Assembly (NCBI GenBank): GCA_947473445.1
Contig: CANJEU010000049.1
Coordinates: 1 to 9,935 of the forward strand
Direction: 5' to 3'
DNA: 9,935 nucleotides
Source of the DNA: Fidelibacterota bacterium
Lineage (GTDB): Bacteria > Pseudomonadota > Alphaproteobacteria > Rhodospirillales > Rhodospirillaceae
Each line of letters opens with the position of its first letter. The first letter of the stretch is position 1. This document shows, one piece after another, positions 1 through 7,043 of this stretch. The notes beneath the pieces are model-generated. The model was not told the origin of the DNA and made no database searches. It saw only the letters and a program-made list of their open reading frames with translations. A program made the translations under genes and the position numbers.

Positions 1-618
1 ATAAATTTTCAGATGCCCCCCGCTGAAGCGCTTGGGATTGCGGTGAAAATAATAGACGTATGACAATGTCCGGTGCGCGATATCAGGCAATCCGTTGTCG
101 GTGTGCGTATTGAAGAAATCACCATCACCGTGCGCCGAGATTTGACATTCCATTGTGCGGAAATTGATCGGCGGCATCTGCAGCGCCTGGAAGATTCGCG
201 GCATGGTCTCGTAAAGCTTACGGCCGACCGTGGGGGCAATTTCGGCGACATTGTCGAGAATCCGCGAGCGGCGCAGCTTCGTGTCAGTGCTGTAGGTGCC
301 CTGCTGGGCTGCCAGCGAGACAGTGGAATCACGAAACTCGCCTTGATGGGCGAGGGCATAAGCCATTGCACTTTCCGCGTCCGCCTCGGTCAGAAAGTTC
401 TCGAGCAGAGCGTAGGGTGGATCCATTTCAATTCCGACGACATCCCGCGCGTTCACCGAAAGAGGCCCGCCGTCCGGCGTTTGGAGCTTCAGGATGCTGG
501 TCTCTGCATGGCCCGGCGTATTGACGCAGACGCCGATGGCGCGCGCGGTCGGTTCATCATTGGGAACGACGCAAGCCTGGCGGCCGCCGTCACGTAAATG
601 CAAAGTCGCCAGCTGCAC
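1..618 (-). CDS. 2-oxoglutarate/Fe(II)-dependent oxygenase, prolyl-4-hydroxylase-like (3' end outside window)
   Basis: Translating the minus strand from a GTG at 618 gives 206 open codons that continue past the window edge. Residues 70-206 read like a 2OG-Fe(II) oxygenase: a start resembling PPYALLENFL (68-76), an H-x-D iron-binding pair (His172, Asp174 in NTHTDNG), then RTLSYVYYFHRNPKRFSGGHLKIY-type sequence (183-206), in which the YYFH, PK-F-GG and LKIY elements are typical of prolyl-hydroxylase-like members. The distal iron-binding His and the 2OG-binding Arg would lie beyond the left edge. Residues 1-66 form an extra N-terminal part of unknown role. No signal peptide is visible, so it is probably cytoplasmic. 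It follows phoD on the same strand after 48 bases without a terminator, so co-transcription is likely. Such enzymes hydroxylate amino-acid side chains or small molecules; the substrate here is unknown. It is not clearly PiuC, which is a shorter protein lacking this N-terminal part. Confidence 0.85.
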   Translation of the reverse strand, partial: MQLATLHLRDGGRQACVVPNDEPTARAIGVCVNTPGHAETSILKLQTPDGGPLSVNARDVVGIEMDPPYALLENFLTEADAESAMAYALAHQGEFRDSTVSLAAQQGTYSTDTKLRRSRILDNVAEIAPTVGRKLYETMPRIFQALQMPPINFRTMECQISAHGDGDFFNTHTDNGLPDIAHRTLSYVYYFHRNPKRFSGGHLKIY

Positions 619-624
619 GTTTGA

Positions 625-630
625 TCCCCT
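625..630 (-). promoter_or_regulatory. Ribosome binding site that sets the GTG start of the oxygenase
   Basis: The minus-strand sequence AGGGGA ends six bases before the GTG at 618. There is no in-frame ATG in this stretch, and the only other in-frame candidate, a TTG at 666, overlaps the phoD stop region and has no comparable site, so GTG at 618 is the preferred start. Confidence 0.65.
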
Positions 631-666
631 ATTTGCCCGCCGTGGGCTCAGAGGGATTTCTAGCAA

Positions 667-2163
667 TCAGACGTCGCGGGTGTCGATGGTCACGTCGGTT
701 GTAACCGTCGATTTCGGATTATATGGATCCGTCACGACACGGAATTCCGATTTCCAGGCGCTTTCCGAGACGTCGCAGCGCAGATAGCCTCGCTGAGCCC
801 CGTTCACGTGATCGACGTGGGCGTTATAGCCCTTGGCGGCATTGAGCGGATCCCACCAGGGGCAGTTGGACGAGATCGACGTGCCGCAGAAATTGTGCCC
901 GATGCGCTTTGATTTCGCGTCCCACGGATCGGCATGGATCCGCATGGCCGCTGCGCAGTGCCAATCGCCGCTCAGCACGATGGGATTTGAGACCTTCGCC
1001 AGAGCGTCGATCAGACGCTGGCGTTGCACAGGATAGCCATCCCACTGGTCCATATTCACGACGGCCGTATCCGCGGGTGCGTTGTAACGGTAAGGGGCGA
1101 ACCACGTCTGCGACGCGAGCACATTGAACGGCGCCCCGGAACGCTTCAGTTCATTGAGCAACCAGCGCTCCTGCGCCCCGCCGGTCATGGTCAGGTTAGG
1201 ATCTGAAAGCTCCTCGCATAAAGGATCGCCCGGATTGCCCCGCGCCTCGCAGACCTGGTCGGAGCGATACTGGCGCGTATCGAGCACGTGAACCTGCGCA
1301 GGCCCAAAACGATACGTTCCATAGAGTTGAAGGTGGCTGTCGAGACCATTCAAGGTCGGCGGCTCTTCGAGCGGCATATGTTCGTAGTACGCCTGAAGCG
1401 CGGCGATCTTGCGCACTTTGAATTCAAGCGGCGTCTGCGCCCAAGGGTCCTGGGGGATATCGCCCGCCCAATTGTTATCGATTTCATGATCGTCGAGGGC
1501 GGTGATCCACGGTGCGGCCGCGTGGGCGGCTTGCAGGGATGCGTCGCCCTTATAGAGCGCATATCGATTACGGTAGTCCCACAAGGTGACGATTTCCGCG
1601 CTGTTATGCTGACGCACAACGCGCGGACCGAGCGGTGAGGGCCCGCCTTCATAGATATAGTCGCCAATCTGGATCACACAGTCGGGCGCCCATGCGGCCA
1701 CATCGTCGTAGGCGGCATAGTAGCCGGATTCAAAAGCCTGGCAGCTGGTCAGCGCGATCTTCGCGGACTTGCCCGCGACATTGGCCGTGCGTGTCCGCCC
1801 GACGGGGCTTTCGTCTTTACCGTAAGTGAACTGGTACCAATAGTCCCGTCCCGGCTCTAAACCGCGCAAGGTCACGTGAACGGAATGGGCTTTCGCATCG
1901 GACGTTTCGACAAGGCCCTCGCGCACTGTGCGCCGCATGGCCTGATCGGAACAGAGGCGATAGCGCACGGCGACTTTGCCGGGCGCCATGCCCCCGCCGC
2001 GCAGCGGTTCAGGAGCAAGCCGCGTCCACAGCACAATGCCATCGGGCCGCGGTGAGCCCGACGCGACACCGAGGGTGAAATGATATTTTTCTGATTGCGC
2101 AAAGGCGCGTGGTACGGAAATCGTAAGGCCGCCCGCGGCCATGAAAAAGCGCCGTGTGATCAT
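667..2163 (-). CDS. phoD: PhoD-type alkaline phosphatase/phosphodiesterase, Tat-exported
   Basis: Exported metal-dependent phosphatase/phosphodiesterase that releases phosphate from phosphoesters outside the cytoplasm; the PhoD family uses iron and calcium. The chosen start (ATG 2163) gives 498 residues beginning MITRRFFMAAGG, a twin-arginine signal, with a likely cut after RAFA (around residue 22). An in-frame ATG at 2226 would add 21 residues, but they are encoded inside a terminator-like hairpin and push the Tat motif away from the N-terminus. After the signal comes the PhoD N-terminal domain (GVASGSPRPDGIVLWTRLAP). The metallophosphatase core follows, with visible metal-site motifs SCQ, IQIGDYIYEGG, ALDDHEIDNNWA and VLSGDWH, and then the C-terminal FCGTSISSNCP motif. 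Nothing essential is missing. It lies 66 bases behind the TonB receptor and has no room for a strong separate promoter, so expression probably depends on readthrough from the receptor promoter. Confidence 0.93.
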   Translation of the reverse strand: MITRRFFMAAGGLTISVPRAFAQSEKYHFTLGVASGSPRPDGIVLWTRLAPEPLRGGGMAPGKVAVRYRLCSDQAMRRTVREGLVETSDAKAHSVHVTLRGLEPGRDYWYQFTYGKDESPVGRTRTANVAGKSAKIALTSCQAFESGYYAAYDDVAAWAPDCVIQIGDYIYEGGPSPLGPRVVRQHNSAEIVTLWDYRNRYALYKGDASLQAAHAAAPWITALDDHEIDNNWAGDIPQDPWAQTPLEFKVRKIAALQAYYEHMPLEEPPTLNGLDSHLQLYGTYRFGPAQVHVLDTRQYRSDQVCEARGNPGDPLCEELSDPNLTMTGGAQERWLLNELKRSGAPFNVLASQTWFAPYRYNAPADTAVVNMDQWDGYPVQRQRLIDALAKVSNPIVLSGDWHCAAAMRIHADPWDAKSKRIGHNFCGTSISSNCPWWDPLNAAKGYNAHVDHVNGAQRGYLRCDVSESAWKSEFRVVTDPYNPKSTVTTDVTIDTRDV

Positions 2164-2189
2164 TCCCGCCCCCCGGTCTAAAAGAAGAT

Positions 2190-2220
2190 CCGGGGCAGAT
2201 CCTAGACGGATCCGCCCCGG
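2190..2220 (-). terminator. Terminator-like hairpin between receptor gene and phoD
   Basis: On the minus strand, CCGGGGCGGATCC and GGATCTGCCCCGG form a 13-base stem with a single G-U wobble around the loop GTCTA. It is followed by ATCTTCTTTT, a T-rich but interrupted tract. It starts nine bases after the receptor stop codon, as an intrinsic terminator would. Because the T tract is broken and phoD starts 27 bases later, partial termination with readthrough is as likely as full termination (inference). Confidence 0.7.
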
Positions 2221-2229
2221 TCGCAACAG

Positions 2230-5010
2230 TTAGAACTGATAGCCGTACTGGATCCAGAACGCGCGCGGCTTACCGTAGAATTGGTACGTGTAGTAGTAAG
2301 CCGAATCGTTGGGGCCGATTTCGCCGCGCACGCCCGCCTTGTGGTAGGCCTGATCGGCCGTACCGCCACGTTCGGAGTACACCTTGTCTAGGAGGTTAAC
2401 CCCGCGCAGCATGAACCTATGCTGCAGCTCCTCGCCGAGGAAGTACTGGACCGAGGCGTTGAGCACAAAGTAGTTGCCGAAGTTGACGTCCGGATTTGTG
2501 CGTGCGCCGGAGGCATCAACGAAGCGGGCGGCGTTATTCTGGACATACACCCACTCGGGGCCCTGCAAGCGCGGATTCAGGGCGATGACCCAACGTTCAC
2601 TGGGCGTGTAGGTGATAAGCGCCGAGGCCATCCATTCCGGACGCTCGCCGGCTTGGCGGGTCCGATTTGCTCCCGCCGGGCCAGGTACGATCGTTGTCAG
2701 AGCCGCACCGGTGCCCGCACGGACGGCCGTCAGACCGAAGATCGGGTTAGGTTCCAGAGACTCTTGCTTGGTGAAGCTGAAGTCGGCCTGGATCTGGTCA
2801 AGATCGATGGAGACGTCGAGGGTATAGCCTTTGATGTTTTGCTCGGCTTTTGTATTGAAGAAGGCCGAGCTCAACCCGGTGAGGCCAAAGCTTGCGAACG
2901 TCGCGCAGAACTCGGTCGGCGTGATGATGTTGGGGTTGATGACGCGCGTCGGATCAACGCCAGGGCACACGTCGCGGATAGCTGCGCTGCCGAACAGGTT
3001 GGTGATGTCGGTGGTGAAATAACCTGCTTCGACGTTGAAGGTACCGCCCATGACATCGCCGTTGATGCCGAGGCCGGCGCCGTAGGTTTCAACATCCTGC
3101 GGCTGGATGGTGGGGTTGTTACGGGTGTTGGCGAACAAGCCCGCTTCCTGAGCGCGCGGGTTGTTGTAGGACGTGCCGCCGCTGGCGCGAGCGTAGACGC
3201 CCGAACCAAACTCTTGGCGCGCTGAGAACTTCCAGATGAAGTTGTCGGCGAAGAGATTGTTGAAGTCCTTGCGCGCGCCGACCGAGATGTTGGTACCATC
3301 AAGGATCGGCAGATCGATTTGGACGTCGCCGTAGATGCCCAAAGAATTGATGTGATCTTTCGAAACGCCATAGTCGTCGGCAGATTGATCGTAGGTCGTC
3401 GTGCGCTGCACCCCAAGAACGGCCGACATCCATTCGGTCACTTCGTACTTGCCGCGAACGTTGGCGCCGTAGTCTGTGAAGCCGGCGCGCAATTGCGTGC
3501 CTTCGCCGTAGCCCTTTACAGGAATGCCGGTGCCGAAGTTGGCAATCGACTGAATCACGGTGCCCATGGGATCGCCAATGCGGAACGGATTGGTCAACGT
3601 GCCTTTAATGCGGCCTTGGGCATCAACGTAGGGACCTTGCCGCGACACGCCATCGGCCTTTGTGCTGGTTTCCGGATTGGTCACGCAACCGCCGAGGAGT
3701 CCGTTTGCGGCCGCATAGGCTTCGAATTGGCTGGCGACTGTGAATGGGCGGCCAGTCGCCGGATTGATAATGCTTTGCGGAATCCGGCAAATCTGCACGT
3801 CGACTTCCGTGTTCCACAGCTCAGGCTGCGAGAAATAGGCTTCCGCCTCGACCTTGAAGCGGTCGGTGATCTGGCTGTTGAAGGCAAGATGCCACTTCGG
3901 GAAGTCCGCCCAGTTCGGATTGTAGACGTGATCGGTGGGGAAGGAGTCATGGAAGTACGTATTGACGAGCTCGACGCCCGCGCGAAGCTCGGTCTGGTCG
4001 CCTATCTTCCAGAGATACTTGGCGCCGATCGAGTTGTAGCTATAGGGGTAGTCGTGTTTGCCACCGGCTTCATAGACCGTGTCGGAGTAAGCTTCGCGAC
4101 CGAAGATCGGTTGGGAGTCCGTGTTGTAAGAGCGGCCGTAGAACATCAGGCTGTGTTTGCCTTCGGCGTCGATCGGGAAAGAAACGTTACCGAAAATTTC
4201 ACGGGTCTTGTAAGCGCCGAAGTAGGTTCCGATTTCGCCTTTGAACGTGCCGTCGGGCTGTTTGTATTTCACCGACACCACGCCGAGGCCGCCGTTGCCG
4301 CCGTAATAAAGGCTCTGGCCGCCGCGGAAGATTTCAACCGAGTCGATCACGCGCGGATCGATGGCGGTGGCGCCCCAGATGTCTTCAAGCGGGGTGCCGC
4401 GATCGAAGGTGGGTACGCCGTCAACGAGCAATAGGGTATCGCGATCGGTGCCGCCGTCGATGCGGATGGTGAATTCGCCTTCGTCAGGCGAATAGCCGAC
4501 GTTGGCGCCGCGGATGAGACCGCCGGCCAACTCGGCGAAGTTGGTGAAGCCCCCTGTCGCGATTTCGGCATCACTGATGACTTGGACCTGCGTGCCGTAT
4601 TTCGAGAAATCGACGGCGACATCCGATACCGCTTCGCGGTTGATGCGCTGGCCTTCGACCATGATTGTCTCAAGGTCACCGGACGCGGCGAGTTGCGACG
4701 ACTGCGCAAGCTGCGGCGCGGGCTCCGCGGCGGCGAGCTGTTCAGCCGGCGCAGCGCCTTGCGCCTGATTGAGCTCGGCCTGCGCGCGCGCCAGTTCTTC
4801 CTGGGCCGCGAGCACACGCTGCTGCGCTTCGGAGAGCTGCGCTTGCGCCTGGGCAAGCTGCTGCGTCTTTCCGCTTTCAATGGTCTGCGCCTGCGCAAGG
4901 CTGATGCTGCTGCACGACGCCAGCAGGAACGCGGCGAAGGATGCAACGCGGCGCCGCGTAATGCGGGCGGTAGAAGCGTTAGTTGCGATTAAGTACGGCT
5001 GATGCCCCAT
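2230..5010 (-). CDS. TonB-dependent outer-membrane receptor with N-terminal coiled coil
   Basis: Outer-membrane active transporter of 926 residues, energised by TonB-ExbBD. After the N-terminal signal (basic RITRRR at 16-21, hydrophobic 22-31) comes a Gln/Ala/Glu-rich stretch at about 45-85 with coiled-coil character, then a Pro/Ala/Gln linker. A TonB box-like LETIMVEG sits at 113-120. The plug domain covers about 125-250 and shows IRIDGG, DTLLLVDGVP and VIDSVEIFRGGQSLYYGGN. The beta-barrel runs to the C-terminus, which ends GYQF with the terminal aromatic residue expected for Bam recognition. Length is upper-normal for the family and no frameshift is seen. ATG 5010 has GGAGAG four bases upstream. 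The substrate cannot be read directly; the Pho-box array upstream and phoD downstream argue for a phosphorus-containing ligand rather than the more usual iron chelate (inference). The signal contains LASC at 30-33, a lipobox match, beside a possible ordinary cut after AQA (41). Confidence 0.93.
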   Translation of the reverse strand: MGHQPYLIATNASTARITRRRVASFAAFLLASCSSISLAQAQTIESGKTQQLAQAQAQLSEAQQRVLAAQEELARAQAELNQAQGAAPAEQLAAAEPAPQLAQSSQLAASGDLETIMVEGQRINREAVSDVAVDFSKYGTQVQVISDAEIATGGFTNFAELAGGLIRGANVGYSPDEGEFTIRIDGGTDRDTLLLVDGVPTFDRGTPLEDIWGATAIDPRVIDSVEIFRGGQSLYYGGNGGLGVVSVKYKQPDGTFKGEIGTYFGAYKTREIFGNVSFPIDAEGKHSLMFYGRSYNTDSQPIFGREAYSDTVYEAGGKHDYPYSYNSIGAKYLWKIGDQTELRAGVELVNTYFHDSFPTDHVYNPNWADFPKWHLAFNSQITDRFKVEAEAYFSQPELWNTEVDVQICRIPQSIINPATGRPFTVASQFEAYAAANGLLGGCVTNPETSTKADGVSRQGPYVDAQGRIKGTLTNPFRIGDPMGTVIQSIANFGTGIPVKGYGEGTQLRAGFTDYGANVRGKYEVTEWMSAVLGVQRTTTYDQSADDYGVSKDHINSLGIYGDVQIDLPILDGTNISVGARKDFNNLFADNFIWKFSARQEFGSGVYARASGGTSYNNPRAQEAGLFANTRNNPTIQPQDVETYGAGLGINGDVMGGTFNVEAGYFTTDITNLFGSAAIRDVCPGVDPTRVINPNIITPTEFCATFASFGLTGLSSAFFNTKAEQNIKGYTLDVSIDLDQIQADFSFTKQESLEPNPIFGLTAVRAGTGAALTTIVPGPAGANRTRQAGERPEWMASALITYTPSERWVIALNPRLQGPEWVYVQNNAARFVDASGARTNPDVNFGNYFVLNASVQYFLGEELQHRFMLRGVNLLDKVYSERGGTADQAYHKAGVRGEIGPNDSAYYYTYQFYGKPRAFWIQYGYQF

Positions 5011-5041
5011 AGGTCTCTCCTTACAGATTTCGTCTCATGCA

Positions 5042-5083
5042 CGGGAAATGACGAGCCCGCTCCCCCTGCTCGCCCTTTTCCCG
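5042..5083 (-). promoter_or_regulatory. Two-part hairpin in the presumed receptor mRNA leader
   Basis: The outer arms CGGGAAA and TTTCCCG (7 base pairs) and the inner arms CGAGC and GCTCG (5 base pairs) are separated by a small 4/3 internal loop and close an 11-base G-rich loop on the minus-strand RNA. It lies between the putative -10 element near 5100 and the ribosome binding site at 5015-5020. It has no T tract and is not a riboswitch class I recognise. It could affect mRNA stability or leader folding, or have no function. Confidence 0.4.
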
Positions 5084-5097
5084 ATGAGGACTGAACT

Positions 5098-5103
5098 CTT
5101 AAA
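5098..5103 (-). promoter_or_regulatory. Putative -10 element of the receptor-phoD-oxygenase operon
   Basis: The minus-strand hexamer TTTAAG matches four of six bases of TATAAT and lies eight bases downstream of the last Pho-box unit. That is close to the expected geometry of a PhoB-activated promoter, where the Pho box replaces the -35 element. It would give a leader of roughly 80-90 bases. Confidence 0.4.
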
Positions 5104-5111
5104 CCTGCCCT

Positions 5112-5151
5112 ATGACAGCGGCGTGAAATCCGCATGACTCGTATATGAAGA
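5112..5151 (-). promoter_or_regulatory. Tandem Pho box (four half-sites), candidate PhoB operator
   Basis: Read on the minus strand, four 7-base units TCTTCAT, GAGTCAT, ATTTCAC and CTGTCAT are each separated by exactly four bases, so they repeat every 11 bases. All have TCA followed by T or C at positions 4-7, and the last is a perfect CTGTCAT. The known PhoB box is two CTGTCA(T/C) units four bases apart, so this corresponds to two boxes in tandem. The orientation and position suit activation of the receptor gene rather than the plus-strand HAD gene. The units flanking the array at the same phase do not match. Confidence 0.72.
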
Positions 5152-5203
5152 TAATTCAGAACTCTTGGCTTCTACTTTGACTTAAGTTCATATTGCTCAA
5201 AGC

Positions 5204-5209
5204 GGAAAG
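5204..5209 (+). promoter_or_regulatory. Ribosome binding site that sets the HAD phosphatase start
   Basis: GGAAAG lies six bases before ATG 5216. The in-frame GTG at 5213 would leave only three bases and the ATG at 5225 would leave fifteen, so ATG 5216 is preferred. The region just upstream holds only a weak promoter candidate (TTGGCT at 5165-5170 and CATATT at 5189-5194, 18 bases apart). Confidence 0.55.
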
Positions 5210-5215
5210 ACAGTG

Positions 5216-6109
5216 ATGGGTTCGATGTTTGATTCAACGCAGATAAAGAGCGGCGCGATTGTCAGCGCTGACAAAGCGCGCGCAGTCATTGCGGCCGCCG
5301 GCGGCGTCCTCTTGGATTGGGACGGGTGCGCGGCCGTCGGCAACCGGCCAACCCCCGAGGCGCTCGCGTTTATTCAACGCCACGCCGCCAAGCTCGCGAT
5401 CGTCTCGAACAATTCAACGCTTCTGCCCGAGGACATCACCGGTATTTTGAGCGAGGCAGGCGTCACATTTCCGGCCGCGCGCGTCTTTCTTGCAGGAGTC
5501 GAAGGTTTGACCTACTTCTCTCGCGTCATGGGCGGCCGCACGCTCGTCGTGGCCAGTCCGCGCATGAAGGCGCTCGCGCGCCGCGTGGGCATAACAATGG
5601 TACAGGCCGAAGCCGACGTCGTCGTACTTCTACGCGATACGCGTTTTTCTTATGCAAAGCTTGAACGCGTGGTGTGTTCGCTGATGGGCGGCGCCCGCCT
5701 GGTGGTCGCCAATCCCGATATGACTCACCCAGGCGTTAACGGCAAGATTGTGCCGGAAACAGGCGCCCTTTTAGCCGCCATCGGCGCCTGCGTGGATTTG
5801 TCGCGCATCGATATTCAATTCATCGGCAAACCGTCGCCGTTCCTGTTCGAAAGCGCGTGCGCCGCGCTGAAAATCCCGCCGGAGTCGGCTGTCATGATCG
5901 GCGACAATGCCGAAACCGACATGGAAGGCGCCCGGCGCATGGGAATGCCCGGAATCCTCGTATCTCCCGGCTCGAAGCTATCGTTCGCGCAGTTGCTGAA
6001 GACACAAGCGCGCACACCTGCAGAGGAAGGCGACGTTGTATTGGAGGATACGTCGCGAAAGTTTGTGCGGCCATCGTCGCGTTTTCATTCCGTCGGCCGC
6101 AGAAACTAG
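5216..6109 (+). CDS. HAD superfamily class IIA (NagD-like) phosphatase
   Basis: Cytoplasmic phosphatase of 297 residues, with no signal peptide, expected to remove phosphate from a small phosphorylated metabolite through an aspartyl-phosphate intermediate. All HAD motifs are present: DWDGC with nucleophile Asp34 and acid/base Asp36; IVSNNST with Ser64; Lys205 in IGKPSPFLF; and MIGDNAETDMEGA with Asp230 and Asp235 for Mg2+. The cap domain between motifs II and III (about 70-195), with ANPD (165-168), is the C2 type of NagD, AraL and pyridoxal-phosphate phosphatases. Residues after about 255 form a polar tail without recognised domain. The substrate is not predictable from sequence. The neighbouring organophosphorus importer and sugar-phosphate-type regulator suggest that it acts on an imported or downstream phosphate ester (inference). 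It is divergent from the receptor gene and overlaps the end of the regulator gene tail to tail. Confidence 0.9.
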   Translation: MGSMFDSTQIKSGAIVSADKARAVIAAAGGVLLDWDGCAAVGNRPTPEALAFIQRHAAKLAIVSNNSTLLPEDITGILSEAGVTFPAARVFLAGVEGLTYFSRVMGGRTLVVASPRMKALARRVGITMVQAEADVVVLLRDTRFSYAKLERVVCSLMGGARLVVANPDMTHPGVNGKIVPETGALLAAIGACVDLSRIDIQFIGKPSPFLFESACAALKIPPESAVMIGDNAETDMEGARRMGMPGILVSPGSKLSFAQLLKTQARTPAEEGDVVLEDTSRKFVRPSSRFHSVGRRN

Positions 6110-7011
6110 AATCGCTTGATCGAGAGCACCTCGAACGTCCGGCGCAATGTTTCGGTCGCACGGTCGTAGTCGGCCAGCGCGAGCGCCGCGATGAGGGTAT
6201 CGATCACACAAAGCTGCGCTATACGGCTGGTCATAGCCTCAGTGCGGAATTTGGTTTCGCGCGCCATGGTAAACAGCGTCACGTCGGCGTGCGCATGAAT
6301 TGGCGCCCGCGCGAAATTTGTAATGACAATGGTTTTGGCGCCCGCCGCCTTGGCGATCTGTGTGGAGGTGACCGTTTCGTGGGTCGCGCCGGAATGCGAT
6401 ACCGTGAGGACCGCCACCTTTGGCCCGGTACGCGAGGCGCTGATCGCCTGAATATGACTGTCCGTGACCGCCTTTGCATCCAGACCGATCCGCAGCATGC
6501 GGTAGTGCGCGTCCTCGGCTATAGGCGCTGACGACCCGATGCCGTAAATCTCGATGCGATCGGCCGCGCGCAGGATGTTCACCGCCTTAGCGATCTCAGT
6601 CGGCTTTAGCACCGAAAGGGTATCCCGTAGCGCCTGAATGCCCGAATGGAACATCTTCCGGCAAACGGCCGACGCATTATCGGATTTCTGCAAATCTTCG
6701 TGAATGTACTGGACGGGTTTCACAACCTCCTGAGCGAGGCTGAGCTTCAATTGTTGAAAACCGCTCATCCCAAGGTGGCGGCAGAAATTGATGACACTGC
6801 CCTGGCTGGCGCCGGTCGCCTCGGCAAGTTCGGTGACTGACATGCGCACGACGCGGTCGGGTTGATTGAGCACAAAGTCCGCAATGGAGCGCGCGCTACG
6901 CCCTAAGGATTTATACTGGCTGCGGATCCGCGGGATTACGTTTTCGAGGGGCGCTTGTTGGGACGTTGTTGCCCGCGATTTCAGCGACCGAGTCTTGGTC
7001 TTAGTAGCCAT
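6106..7011 (-). CDS. MurR/RpiR-family transcriptional regulator (HTH + SIS)
   Basis: DNA-binding regulator of 301 residues. A basic tail (1-20) precedes an RpiR-type helix-turn-helix domain (about 25-100), with the recognition region around SVTELAEATGASQGSVINFC (58-77). The SIS domain covers about 130-265, with IYGIGSSAPIAED (155-167) and LTVSHSGATHET (202-213); the GSS and SHSG serines are where family members bind phosphorylated sugars. The ATG at 7011 has AAGGTGAGG one base upstream of the codon. It is the last gene of the phnDCE operon, 32 bases after phnE, so it probably autoregulates the importer in response to a phosphorylated ligand (inference). The operator should lie upstream of phnD; no convincing palindrome could be picked by eye. 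Its stop shares the CTAG tetramer with the stop of the HAD gene. Confidence 0.92.
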   Translation of the reverse strand: MATKTKTRSLKSRATTSQQAPLENVIPRIRSQYKSLGRSARSIADFVLNQPDRVVRMSVTELAEATGASQGSVINFCRHLGMSGFQQLKLSLAQEVVKPVQYIHEDLQKSDNASAVCRKMFHSGIQALRDTLSVLKPTEIAKAVNILRAADRIEIYGIGSSAPIAEDAHYRMLRIGLDAKAVTDSHIQAISASRTGPKVAVLTVSHSGATHETVTSTQIAKAAGAKTIVITNFARAPIHAHADVTLFTMARETKFRTEAMTSRIAQLCVIDTLIAALALADYDRATETLRRTFEVLSIKRF

Positions 7012-7043
7012 GCCTCACCTTGCCTGATGTAGGGGCCGTTAAA

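Noticed and set aside
9..371. A 120-codon minus-strand open frame starting at an ATG
   Set aside because: It is an out-of-frame reading of the oxygenase gene, rich in Ser, Arg and Pro and without motifs.
73..597. A 174-codon plus-strand open frame
   Set aside because: It is antisense to the oxygenase, whose minus-strand translation has clear family motifs; the plus-strand product has none.
2164..2226. N-terminal extension of phoD to an ATG at 2226
   Set aside because: It would be encoded in the terminator-like hairpin and would place 21 residues before a standard twin-arginine signal; ATG 2163 is better.
3319..4434. A 371-codon plus-strand open frame opposite the receptor gene (and a 268-codon one at 2419-3225)
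   Set aside because: Both lie fully antisense to a receptor with clear plug and barrel features. Their translations are rich in Arg, Val and Ala without any domain, as expected for antisense frames in high-G+C genes.
5014..5212. A small gene or known riboswitch between the receptor and HAD genes
   Set aside because: No open frame with a ribosome binding site and no conserved riboswitch core were seen; the Pho-box array, -10 candidate and hairpin explain the region.
5213..5215. GTG as start of the HAD gene
   Set aside because: It is too close to the ribosome binding site at 5204-5209; ATG 5216 has proper spacing.
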